Both the position numbers and the translations under genes were made by a program. This document shows, piece after piece, positions 1 to 7,524 of a stretch of DNA of 22,163 nucleotides. The DNA is taken from positions 1 through 22,163 of the forward strand of contig CAJJBS010000026.1 of assembly GCA_905182385.1 (NCBI GenBank), given 5' to 3'. The stretch comes from Fidelibacterota bacterium TCS55 (GTDB taxonomy: Bacteria; Fidelibacterota; Marinisomatia; Marinisomatales; TCS55). How positions within the stretch are numbered: position 1 is the first letter of the stretch; each line of letters opens with the position of its first letter. The notes beneath the pieces are model-generated. The model was given only the letters and a program-made list of their open reading frames with translations. It was not told the DNA's origin and searched no databases.

Positions 1-159
1 CTTACCAATTATGTATTGTTTTTTAAAAACTTTACATATTTCCCATGTATGATCAATTAAACGAACGCCCTTTAGTTTGGCTTCCCATTTTGGACTGCCA
101 AAACGTTTGCTTAAACCTCCAATTAAAATATACGCATTTGCTTTAATTTTTGTAGACAA
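1..159 (-). CDS. mobA: MobA-like molybdenum cofactor guanylyltransferase (5' part, runs off the window)
   Basis: MobA transfers GMP from GTP to Mo-molybdopterin, making the MGD cofactor used by DMSO-reductase-family enzymes. The 53 visible codons carry the N-terminal nucleotide-binding signature of the family, Ile-Leu-Ile-Gly-Gly-Leu-Ser-Lys-Arg-Phe-Gly followed by a Lys, which matches the LAGGxSxRxGxxK loop. The rest lies beyond position 1. Reading upstream in frame, a TAA stop is met before any ATG, so the start is probably the TTG at 159-157; no clear Shine-Dalgarno sequence precedes it, and another rare start within the next four codons is possible. The gene is divergent from a two-gene bis-MGD molybdoenzyme operon and near a full Moco operon, which supports the call. 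MobA is clearer than MocA (the cytidylyl paralogue) from context rather than from residues. Confidence 0.75.
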   Translation of the reverse strand, partial: MSTKIKANAYILIGGLSKRFGSPKWEAKLKGVRLIDHTWEICKVFKKQYIIGK

Positions 160-216
160 TTTGATTATAACTTTTCGTTAATATTTAGTGTCTAAATATA
201 CGAGAGAAGTAAGTAT
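160..216. promoter_or_regulatory. Divergent promoter region between mobA and the molybdoenzyme operon
   Basis: This 57-base AT-rich gap must hold the promoters or leaders of both divergent transcripts. A purine-rich GAGAAG at 204-209 is a good ribosome binding site for the gene starting at 217. TAATAT at 179-184 and TAAATA at 193-198 resemble -10 elements, but neither has a well-spaced -35 partner, so no promoter can be placed with confidence. Confidence 0.35.
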
Positions 217-1827
217 ATGAATTATGGATTTGTAATAGATAACCGCATGTGTATTGGATGTCATGCTTGCACTGTTGCTTGCAAAAGTGAGCACGACGTT
301 GCAATTGGTGTTAATCGCACGCATGTTAAGTATATTGAAAAAGGTGAATTTCCAAATTCAACTCGTGAATTTTCAGTACATAGATGTAATCATTGTGCAG
401 ATGCACCTTGTGTTGAAATTTGTCCGACAACAGCGCTTTATAATCGTGCAGATGGAATTGTAGATTTTGATAACGATCGTTGCATCGGGTGTAAGTCTTG
501 TATGCAAGCTTGTCCTTATGATGCTCTTTATATTGACCCTGACACTAATACAGCTGCGAAGTGTAATTATTGTGCTCATAAAGTTGATTCTGGTTATGAG
601 CCAGCTTGCGTAACAGTATGCCCTGTTGAAGCTATTATTTCAGGAGATTTAGATGATCCTAGCACTCCTATTTCACAATTGATTGCAAATGAAAATACAA
701 TGACTCGTAAACCAGAAAAGATGACGGATCCAAACCTGTATTATGTAAATGGTTCAAAAGAAATGCTTGATCCAAATGCAACTTCACAAGAAAAAAACTA
801 TGTTTGGTCTGAACAATCAAAAGGTGTTGGTCATTATGCTAAATATGCTGACAAGAAATTAGCTGAATCAGATACAGAAAATTTATTAGTGCAATTAGCT
901 ATGGAGAATTCAGCTAGAACGGGGAAATCTTTTGACCAAAGAGCAATAGATAATGTTGCTAAAGAAATTCAGCAAGACATAGATCAAGGCGAACCACGTA
1001 GAGTTTATGATACCCCTAGTAAAGGTGTATTATGGGGATGGGAAGTTTCAGCTTATGTTTTGACAAAAGCTATTGCAACTGGAACTTTTATGATGATGGG
1101 TTTTTGGAATTTTATTAATGGCCCTTTAGAGAGATCTGCTGAGCTTTATGGCCTTGTTACAACCTTAATATTTATGGGTATTACGGGAGCTTTACTTGTT
1201 AAAGATTTAGACCGTCCAGATCGGTTTCTTTATGTTTTACTTCGCCCTCAGTGGAAGTCTTGGTTAGTAAAAGGAGCGTATATAATTACAGTTTTTGGTG
1301 GATTAGTTATGTTGAAATTAATTGATAATTATTATGGCTTAAGTTGGAATTGGTTATGGGGGGTAGGCTCAATCTTTGCAATATTAGGCGCCGTTTACAC
1401 TGCTTTTCTCTTTGCTCAGGCAAGGGCACGAGATCTTTGGCAATCAAAATGGTTATCAGCAATTCATATGTTAGTTCATGCAATTATTTCAGGCTCGTTT
1501 GTTATGATTCTTATTGAGCCAGCATCAAGAAGCATGATGAGTAATTTATTGTTTTTTGCAATTATTATTAATCTTCTAATCATTTTTAAAGAAATACGTT
1601 TTCCTGATAATACACCAGATTCAAAAAAAGCTATTATGCTAATGACTAAAGGATATTACTCTAAGTACTTTTGGAGTGGTCTTGTAATTGGAACTATTAT
1701 ACCAATTATAATGTTATCTACTCAGATTGAGAATCTTCTGATTATTTCAGGAGTTTTATCATTGATAGGCAATTATTTAACTGAATATGTACGTATTCGA
1801 ATTCCACAAATGATACCATTGAGCTAA
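217..1827 (+). CDS. Fused four-cluster ferredoxin / NrfD-type quinone-interacting membrane anchor of a molybdoenzyme complex
   Basis: This protein combines the electron-transfer and membrane subunits (B and C) of a complex iron-sulfur molybdoenzyme. Residues 1-145 are a DmsB/PsrB-type ferredoxin with 16 cysteines in four groups: C12/15/18/22, C57/60/65/69, C89/92/95/99 and C116/119/131/135, enough for four [4Fe-4S] clusters. A charged linker (about 150-270) leads to an NrfD/PsrC-type domain of about eight membrane helices (about 273-536). That domain contains the family signature Lys-Asp-Leu-Asp-Arg-Pro-x-Arg-Phe followed by a Pro and Ser-Trp. NrfD domains exchange electrons with the quinone pool. 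In most relatives B and C are separate genes. The downstream catalytic subunit starts only two bases after the stop, so the two are surely cotranscribed. The ferredoxin part has no signal peptide, which suggests it sits on the cytoplasmic side. The start is supported by GAGAAG at 204-209. Confidence 0.88.
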   Translation: MNYGFVIDNRMCIGCHACTVACKSEHDVAIGVNRTHVKYIEKGEFPNSTREFSVHRCNHCADAPCVEICPTTALYNRADGIVDFDNDRCIGCKSCMQACPYDALYIDPDTNTAAKCNYCAHKVDSGYEPACVTVCPVEAIISGDLDDPSTPISQLIANENTMTRKPEKMTDPNLYYVNGSKEMLDPNATSQEKNYVWSEQSKGVGHYAKYADKKLAESDTENLLVQLAMENSARTGKSFDQRAIDNVAKEIQQDIDQGEPRRVYDTPSKGVLWGWEVSAYVLTKAIATGTFMMMGFWNFINGPLERSAELYGLVTTLIFMGITGALLVKDLDRPDRFLYVLLRPQWKSWLVKGAYIITVFGGLVMLKLIDNYYGLSWNWLWGVGSIFAILGAVYTAFLFAQARARDLWQSKWLSAIHMLVHAIISGSFVMILIEPASRSMMSNLLFFAIIINLLIIFKEIRFPDNTPDSKKAIMLMTKGYYSKYFWSGLVIGTIIPIIMLSTQIENLLIISGVLSLIGNYLTEYVRIRIPQMIPLS

Positions 1828-1829
1828 AA

Positions 1830-4670
1830 ATGAAAAGAAGTTGGATAGAAACTTTCTCGGAGTCGATAGGCCTCATCTCTAAAATTTCAGATAGACCTGA
1901 TTGGTCTGAAGATTCTATAATGGAGGGACCAAAAGAATTATATAAATATCCTGATCCAAGCGAATGGGATGACTTTGCTGAATTAGACCCACTTGCTTGG
2001 CCTGAGAAAAAAGAACGTCGTTATTCAATCATTCCGACCACTTGTTTTAATTGCGAATCTGCGTGTGGTCTTTTAGCTTATGTAGATAAGGATTCAAACA
2101 AAGTACGAAAGTTTGAAGGTAATCCACATCATCCTGGTAGTCGTGGAAGAAACTGCGCAAAAGGTCCAGCTACAATTAACCAAATTAATGATACTGAAAG
2201 AATTCTCTATCCCTTAAAGCGAGTTGGCAAAAGAGGTGAAGGGAAGTGGGAGAGAATCTCATGGGAGCAGGCCATGGATGAAATCTCAGAAAAAATTGCC
2301 ACCTCAATCCGGAAAAGAAAAGATGGTGTTGTATACCATGTTGGTAGACCTGGGCATGAAGGTTATGCTGAACGAGTTTTAAAAGCCTGGGGCGTCGATG
2401 GCCATAATTCACATACTAATATTTGCTCTGCTGGTGCACGTACTGGATATGCTTTATGGCATAAATATGATCGACCCAGTCCTGATCATACAAATGCAGA
2501 AGTAATTTTATTAGCTTCCTCTCATTTAGAAACTGGTCATTATTTTAATCCACATGCGCAAAGAATAATGGAAGGCATGATGAAAGGCGCAAAACTTATT
2601 GTCATGGATCCTCGTCTCTCTAATACAGCATCAATGGCAGATGAATGGATGCCTACTTATCCAGGTTCTGAATCTGCTGTTTATATGGCAATGGCAAAAA
2701 TAATTTTAGATGATGATCTATACGACCGACATTATATGGAGAATTGGGTTAATTGGGATGATTATCTTAAAAATCTTCATCCAGAGGACCCTGTAGAATT
2801 TGACCAATTTATTATAAGATTAAAAGAAGAATGGGCTGAATACACACCTGAATATGCAGCTAAAGAAGCTCAGATTGAGGCGGATCAAATAGTTAGAGTT
2901 GCAAAGATGATTGGTAAAGCGGGTAGTAAATTATCAACGCATGTTTGGCGTGGTGCATCTATTGGTAACTTGGGAGGTTGGCAGGTATCTAGAACACTTC
3001 ACTTATTAAATGTATTAACCGGGTCAGTTGGTACAAAGGGGGGCACATCTCCAAGTGCTTGGAATAAATTTCATCCAGAGTTTTTTGATACTCCTCCAGG
3101 ACCAGATGCTTGGAATGAATTGATTTGGCCAAAGGAATACACAATGGCTCATTACGAAATGGGTCAGATTTTACCACACTTAATTAAAGATGGTCGTGGG
3201 ATATTAGATGTATATTTTACGCGAGTTTTTAATCCAGTTTGGACCTTCCCAGACGGATTTAGTTGGATTGAAATGCTCTCAGATATAGAAAAAGTTGGTT
3301 GCCATATCGCCCTCACTCCGACTTGGAATGAAACAGCCTTCTTTGCTGATTATGTATTACCTATGGGACATGCTTCAGAACGTCATGATCTTAACTCATA
3401 TGAGACTCAAGCTGGTGTTTGGATTGCATTTAGGCAACCAGTCCTAAGAGAAAAAGCGAGGAGAGATGGAAAAGAAATTAAATTTACATATGAAGTAAAC
3501 CCAGGAGAAGTATGGGAAGAAGATGAATTTTGGATTGAACTTTCATGGCGGATAGATAAAGATGGTGACTTAGGAATTCGAAAGCATTTCATGAGTCCAT
3601 ATAGAAAAGGTGAAAAAATAAATATAGATGAATACTATCAATATATTTTTGACCATACTAAAGGTTTGCCTGAAGCGGCAAAATTAGAAGGCCTTAATGC
3701 TTTAGACTATATGCGAAAGTTTGGTGCTTTTTTGGTGGATGATGAAGTTTATAAAAATAATGAGAAAGAAATTGAAGCAAATGAATCAATCGAGCCAAAT
3801 GGTCAGATAGAAAAAGATGGCAAGATTATTGGAGTTCATGTTGATGGGAAGAATTATTCAGGATTTCCAACCCCATCAAGGCGTCAGGAAATTTATTCAC
3901 AGACTATTGTTGATTTTGGTTATCCAGAGCATGCAACACCTGGATATAGAATAAAGAGCCATATTCATAGAGATGAAATGGACTTAACTAAAAACGAATG
4001 TGTATTACTTCCTAATTTTAGGTTACCAACGCATATTCACTCGCGCTCAGCTAATGCTAAATGGCTAACGGAGATTGCTCATAGAAATCCGATTTGGATC
4101 CATACTAAAGATGCAAAAAGATTAGGGGTAGCAAACGGTGATTGTTTAAAAATTACGACTGAAATTGGTTGGTTTGTTGATAAGGTTTGGGTTACGGAAG
4201 CTATAAAACCAGGAGTTGTTGCTTGTTCTCATCATATTGGTAGATGGCGTAGACAACAAGACGAAGGTAATCGTTTTATGACAAATACCGTAGATATTAA
4301 AAATATGGGTGATGGTAAATGGAAGATGGAAACGGTAAAAGGCATAGAACCCTGGAAAACAAATGATCCAGATACTAATCGAATTTGGTGGCGAGATGGT
4401 GGTGTTCATCAAAATATTACACATCCTACTAATCCAGATCCAATTTCTGGTGCGCATTGTTGGCTTCAAAAAGTTAGTATTTCTTTACCCTTAGATGGTG
4501 AGAAATACGGAGATATTTACGTTGATACAAATAAGTCATTCGAGCATTTTAAAAAATGGAATGAATGGGCTAAGTCTAAAGAGACACACCCGAATGGATT
4601 ACGCAGACCTTTATGGATGGGGAGACCTTTGACCCCTCAAAAGAATCAATTTTATTTAGATAATTCTTAA
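1830..4670 (+). CDS. Molybdopterin (bis-MGD) oxidoreductase catalytic subunit, SoeA/PsrA-like
   Basis: This is a DMSO-reductase-superfamily catalytic subunit. An N-terminal [4Fe-4S] motif is formed by C72, C75, C79 and C109, the last within Arg-Gly-Arg-Asn-Cys-Ala-Lys-Gly. C199, in His-Thr-Asn-Ile-Cys-Ser, lies where the molybdenum ligand is expected. A Cys ligand is typical of the polysulfide, thiosulfate, tetrathionate and sulfite branch, whereas DMSO reductases use Ser. The C-terminal dinucleotide-binding domain is present (about residues 720-920). At 946 residues it is close in size to SoeA, larger than usual for PsrA. The first 30 residues hold no twin-arginine motif, so the enzyme probably stays in the cytoplasm, as SoeABC sulfite dehydrogenase does. 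It follows its fused FeS/NrfD partner by two bases. I infer oxidation of sulfite or a related sulfur compound with electrons passed to quinone; an arsenic, selenium or nitrogen substrate cannot be excluded. Confidence 0.85.
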   Translation: MKRSWIETFSESIGLISKISDRPDWSEDSIMEGPKELYKYPDPSEWDDFAELDPLAWPEKKERRYSIIPTTCFNCESACGLLAYVDKDSNKVRKFEGNPHHPGSRGRNCAKGPATINQINDTERILYPLKRVGKRGEGKWERISWEQAMDEISEKIATSIRKRKDGVVYHVGRPGHEGYAERVLKAWGVDGHNSHTNICSAGARTGYALWHKYDRPSPDHTNAEVILLASSHLETGHYFNPHAQRIMEGMMKGAKLIVMDPRLSNTASMADEWMPTYPGSESAVYMAMAKIILDDDLYDRHYMENWVNWDDYLKNLHPEDPVEFDQFIIRLKEEWAEYTPEYAAKEAQIEADQIVRVAKMIGKAGSKLSTHVWRGASIGNLGGWQVSRTLHLLNVLTGSVGTKGGTSPSAWNKFHPEFFDTPPGPDAWNELIWPKEYTMAHYEMGQILPHLIKDGRGILDVYFTRVFNPVWTFPDGFSWIEMLSDIEKVGCHIALTPTWNETAFFADYVLPMGHASERHDLNSYETQAGVWIAFRQPVLREKARRDGKEIKFTYEVNPGEVWEEDEFWIELSWRIDKDGDLGIRKHFMSPYRKGEKINIDEYYQYIFDHTKGLPEAAKLEGLNALDYMRKFGAFLVDDEVYKNNEKEIEANESIEPNGQIEKDGKIIGVHVDGKNYSGFPTPSRRQEIYSQTIVDFGYPEHATPGYRIKSHIHRDEMDLTKNECVLLPNFRLPTHIHSRSANAKWLTEIAHRNPIWIHTKDAKRLGVANGDCLKITTEIGWFVDKVWVTEAIKPGVVACSHHIGRWRRQQDEGNRFMTNTVDIKNMGDGKWKMETVKGIEPWKTNDPDTNRIWWRDGGVHQNITHPTNPDPISGAHCWLQKVSISLPLDGEKYGDIYVDTNKSFEHFKKWNEWAKSKETHPNGLRRPLWMGRPLTPQKNQFYLDNS

Positions 4671-4679
4671 TATATTCTA

Positions 4680-4803
4680 TTCAATCTCTTAGCCAAATAG
4701 CCTAAATCTAAATTACTAGATATGGTTATTGGCCGGTACGGTTCTAAAAGAAATTTTAGAATTTGCTCCCGATCCCTAATAATTAGGGTGACTTGGAACG
4801 AGA
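4680..4803 (+). promoter_or_regulatory. Moco riboswitch (molybdenum cofactor RNA) in the moaA leader
   Basis: The 133-base gap before moaA is highly structured. Stem GCCAA 4692-4696 pairs with TTGGC 4729-4733 and encloses CCTAAA 4701-4706 opposite TATGG 4721-4725, which is the 11-nt GAAA-tetraloop receptor with one changed base. It is closed by TCTA 4707-4710 / TAGA 4717-4720. Stem TTCTAAAA 4742-4749 / TTTTAGAA 4754-4761 is capped by a GAAA tetraloop, the partner of that receptor. A conserved-looking GCTCCCG (4765-4771) and hairpin CCCTAA/TTAGGG (4774-4788) follow. TCTC 4685-4688 pairs with GAGA 4800-4803, and TTCA 4680-4683 can pair past one mismatch with the start codon region, so the closed form would hide the moaA start. 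This suggests translational control by Moco. The match to the Moco RNA family is from memory of its architecture and from position before moaA, not from a covariance search. Confidence 0.82.
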
Positions 4804-5844
4804 ATGAAAAAAATAAATAAAATCTACCCCACTTTGGATAACAGTGTAAAAACTGTGCGTCCTAAAATCGTTGATAAACACGATCGTATCTTCAATTATC
4901 TTCGATTAGCCGTTAATGAATATTGCAACCTTCGCTGTATTTATTGCATGCCAGAAGAAGGACTTCCTCTTCGTCATAAAAGTGATTTATTGACAACTCA
5001 AGAAATAAAAAAAATACTTACTATATCAGCAGAATTAGGTGTTTCAAAAATTAGATTTACAGGCGGAGAACCTTTATTGCGAAAAGATATTAGTGAATTG
5101 ATTGAATATGCAGTTAACATGAAAGGAATCAATTCAGTTCATCTTACTACTAACGGAATTCTTTTAAATAAATATTTAAAAGAATTTGAATCAGTTGGTT
5201 TATCAGGAATCAATATTAGTTTAGACACATTAAGAAATAGTAGATTTAAAAAAATTACTCGTAGAGATACTTTTGAGCAAGTAATAGAAAATATATATTT
5301 AGCAATTAAGTCTAGGATTCCTTCTATTAAAATTAATGTAGTAGCCATGCGAGATTTTAATGATGATGAGCTTATGGACTTTGCAAATCTTACAATAGAA
5401 AATAATATTACAGTTCGCTTTATTGAGTTAATGCCTTTTGATTCACATCAAATTTGGAAGACAGGTAAATTTTATCATTCAAAAGATATTTTAGAAGATC
5501 TACAAAAAAAATCTAACAAAATTAATTTGATTCATGGCTCTAGTACTGAGCACTATGCTTTCCAATTTCAAGGAGCAAAGGGAAAGATTGCTGTAATCCC
5601 TTCTTATACAAGAAATTTATGTGGTTCATGTAATCGGATTAGGATTACAGCTGATGGTAAATTATTAAACTGCCTTTACAGTAAAGATGAATCTAGCCTA
5701 AGAGATGTTATGCGTAATAATGGATCAGATGAAAAAATTAAATCAATAATATTGGGATCATTTCTTAATAAACATAAAAATGGATGGCTTGCTCAAAATA
5801 ATAATGGAAACCCTCGGGAATCTATGTCACAAATTGGAGGTTAA
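4804..5844 (+). CDS. moaA: GTP 3',8-cyclase MoaA (radical SAM)
   Basis: MoaA carries out the first step of molybdenum cofactor synthesis, rearranging GTP to 3',8-cyclo-dihydro-GTP, which MoaC turns into cyclic pyranopterin monophosphate. The radical-SAM cluster ligands are C41, C45 and C48 (Cys-Asn-Leu-Arg-Cys-Ile-Tyr-Cys). The second, substrate-binding cluster has C273, C276 and C290. The SAM-binding GGEP motif is at 87-90. The protein ends in Ile-Gly-Gly; the terminal Gly-Gly of MoaA is known to be needed for activity. At 346 residues it is full length, with a slightly long N-terminus before the cluster. The start codon lies inside the 3' arm of the riboswitch, and no separate strong Shine-Dalgarno sequence is visible, which fits translational gating by the leader. 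It is the first gene of the Moco operon. Confidence 0.96.
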   Translation: MKKINKIYPTLDNSVKTVRPKIVDKHDRIFNYLRLAVNEYCNLRCIYCMPEEGLPLRHKSDLLTTQEIKKILTISAELGVSKIRFTGGEPLLRKDISELIEYAVNMKGINSVHLTTNGILLNKYLKEFESVGLSGINISLDTLRNSRFKKITRRDTFEQVIENIYLAIKSRIPSIKINVVAMRDFNDDELMDFANLTIENNITVRFIELMPFDSHQIWKTGKFYHSKDILEDLQKKSNKINLIHGSSTEHYAFQFQGAKGKIAVIPSYTRNLCGSCNRIRITADGKLLNCLYSKDESSLRDVMRNNGSDEKIKSIILGSFLNKHKNGWLAQNNNGNPRESMSQIGG

Positions 5845-5845
5845 A

Positions 5846-6787
5846 ATGGTAGAGTTTTCACATTTAGACAAAGAAGGAAAGGTTCAAATGGTTGATGTCA
5901 CTGATAAGATATCAAATAATAGAATGGCTAAAGCTGAAGGAAGAATAACCATGTTGCCCGATACAATATCAGCCATTCAATTAAATAATATACCCAAGGG
6001 TAATGTTTTAACAACTGCTAAAATTGCAGGTATCCAAGCAGCAAAAAAAACTTCAGAATTAATTCCTATGTGTCACCAATTAAATCTTTCTCATATTAAT
6101 TTAGATTTCAAAATTGAATTCAATGCTATTCTTATTTATTCACTAGTTAAAGTGAAAGATGGTACTGGTGTAGAAATGGAAGCATTATCTGCAGTTTCAA
6201 TTGCAGCTCTAACTATTTACGATATGTGTAAAGCAGTTGATAAAACTATGGAAATTGGAGAAATTAAATTAGTAGAAAAAATTGGAGGTAAAAGCAATCA
6301 TTTAACAGATTATCGTCCTAGTGTAGGTATCATTACAATTAGTGATTCGATTTCTAAATCAGAGTCAGAAGATATTTCCGGCTTAATCTTAACTGATGGA
6401 TTTAAGGATGTAGGCTGTATTGTGGATCATCAATGTATTTTACCAGATGGATCTAAAAAATTATTATCTACGATTAAAGATTGGAGTAGCGAAGGTATTG
6501 AATTAATTATTACAACCGGTGGTACAGGATTAGGTCCACGAGATTTAACTATTGAGAAATTAGAAGGGCATTTTAATTCAAATTTGCCTGGAATAGAACA
6601 AGCCTTGCATGCTTATGGAAGAAGTAAAATAAAGACTTCAATCCTATCAAGATTGAAAGCGGGATTAATTGGTAAAACAATCATAATTTGTATTCCTGGT
6701 AGTCCTGGTGCAGCGAAAGATACTCTGAATGTTTTAATTCCAACTATTTTTCATTCATTTCATATGATGAAGGGTGAAAAACATTAA
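5846..6787 (+). CDS. moaC: Bifunctional MoaC-MogA/MoaB fusion (cyclic pyranopterin monophosphate synthase + molybdopterin adenylyltransferase)
   Basis: Residues 1-150 are MoaC: Pro-Met-Cys-His-Gln-Leu with H77, Gly-Thr-Gly-Val-Glu-Met-Glu with E112, and Ile-Tyr-Asp-Met-Cys-Lys with D126 and K129 match the catalytic residues of the family. Residues about 157-310 are a MogA/MoaB domain with Thr-Thr-Gly-Gly-Thr-Gly (223-228), D233, and Pro-Gly-Ser-Pro (284-287). One chain thus covers two non-consecutive pathway steps: formation of cPMP and adenylation of molybdopterin before metal insertion. I chose the ATG at 5846 over the upstream in-frame ATG at 5780: it gives the normal MoaC N-terminus and lies five bases after a strong GGAGG (5836-5840) inside the last codons of moaA. 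The stop overlaps the next start by one base (TAATG). Confidence 0.93.
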   Translation: MVEFSHLDKEGKVQMVDVTDKISNNRMAKAEGRITMLPDTISAIQLNNIPKGNVLTTAKIAGIQAAKKTSELIPMCHQLNLSHINLDFKIEFNAILIYSLVKVKDGTGVEMEALSAVSIAALTIYDMCKAVDKTMEIGEIKLVEKIGGKSNHLTDYRPSVGIITISDSISKSESEDISGLILTDGFKDVGCIVDHQCILPDGSKKLLSTIKDWSSEGIELIITTGGTGLGPRDLTIEKLEGHFNSNLPGIEQALHAYGRSKIKTSILSRLKAGLIGKTIIICIPGSPGAAKDTLNVLIPTIFHSFHMMKGEKH

Positions 6788-7524
6788 TGGATTATGTACT
6801 ACCTCTATTATTTTTCTTTATAGCATGTATTTATTCAAGTGTAGGGCTTGGAGGAGGATCTTCGTATGCTGCATTAATGGCAATTTTTGGAATTAGTTAT
6901 CAAATCATTCCTACAACTTCACTAATATTAAACTTACTAGTTACATTTTTTGGAATGATTAATTTTTGGAGAAATGGCTATGGTCGTTTTGATTTGATTT
7001 TTCCATTTTTAATTACATCTTTGCCTATGGCTTACCTTGCTGGTTCATTAGATCTATCAAAGAAAACATTTGAATTATTTTTATTAATTACACTTATAAT
7101 TGTAGTTATAAGAATTTATTTTTTCAATGAACTTAAAATATCAATTTCTTTAAATAATCTTCAAAAAAAAATGTTAATATTTTTCACTGGTAGTATTTTA
7201 GGTTTTGTAGCTGGTGGAATTGGGATTGGTGGTGGTATTTACCTTGTTCCAATAATTATAATGTTTGGTCTTGGTTCAGAAAAAGAAGCTGCTGCTGCGG
7301 GCGCTATGTTTATTTGGTTAAATTCATTGATAGGCATTGCTGCAAGAATGAGGACAGGTTCTCTGGAGTTAGATTTTATATTACCTTTATCTATTGCTGT
7401 AATTATGGGTGGGTTTATAGGCTCTTATCTAGGTTCAGTAAGATTTAGTGCCTCAAAGATTCAAAGAGTGATGGGTAGTGTTATAATTTTTGCAATAGTA
7501 ATATTATTAAAGGGGCTATTATGA
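6787..7524 (+). CDS. TauE/SafE-family (DUF81) membrane permease
   Basis: A 245-residue, strongly hydrophobic protein with about eight membrane helices in two repeats, each beginning with a Gly-rich segment: Gly-Leu-Gly-Gly-Gly near residue 21 and Gly-Ile-Gly-Ile-Gly-Gly-Gly near residue 145. This is the pattern of the TauE/SafE family, whose characterised or proposed members move sulfite, sulfoacetate, sulfate and other organic or inorganic anions. It sits inside the Moco operon, overlapping moaC-mogA by one base and moeA by four (ATGA), so it is translationally coupled to cofactor synthesis. Two roles fit: export or import of a sulfur oxyanion for the neighbouring molybdoenzyme, or molybdate uptake, since no modABC genes are in the window. 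Neither can be decided from the sequence. Confidence 0.85.
   Translation: MDYVLPLLFFFIACIYSSVGLGGGSSYAALMAIFGISYQIIPTTSLILNLLVTFFGMINFWRNGYGRFDLIFPFLITSLPMAYLAGSLDLSKKTFELFLLITLIIVVIRIYFFNELKISISLNNLQKKMLIFFTGSILGFVAGGIGIGGGIYLVPIIIMFGLGSEKEAAAAGAMFIWLNSLIGIAARMRTGSLELDFILPLSIAVIMGGFIGSYLGSVRFSASKIQRVMGSVIIFAIVILLKGLL

Noticed and set aside
4146..4469. A 107-codon open frame on the minus strand inside the molybdoenzyme catalytic gene
   Set aside because: It lies wholly opposite a well-supported coding region, has no recognisable domain and no ribosome binding site, and reads as a shadow of the real gene.
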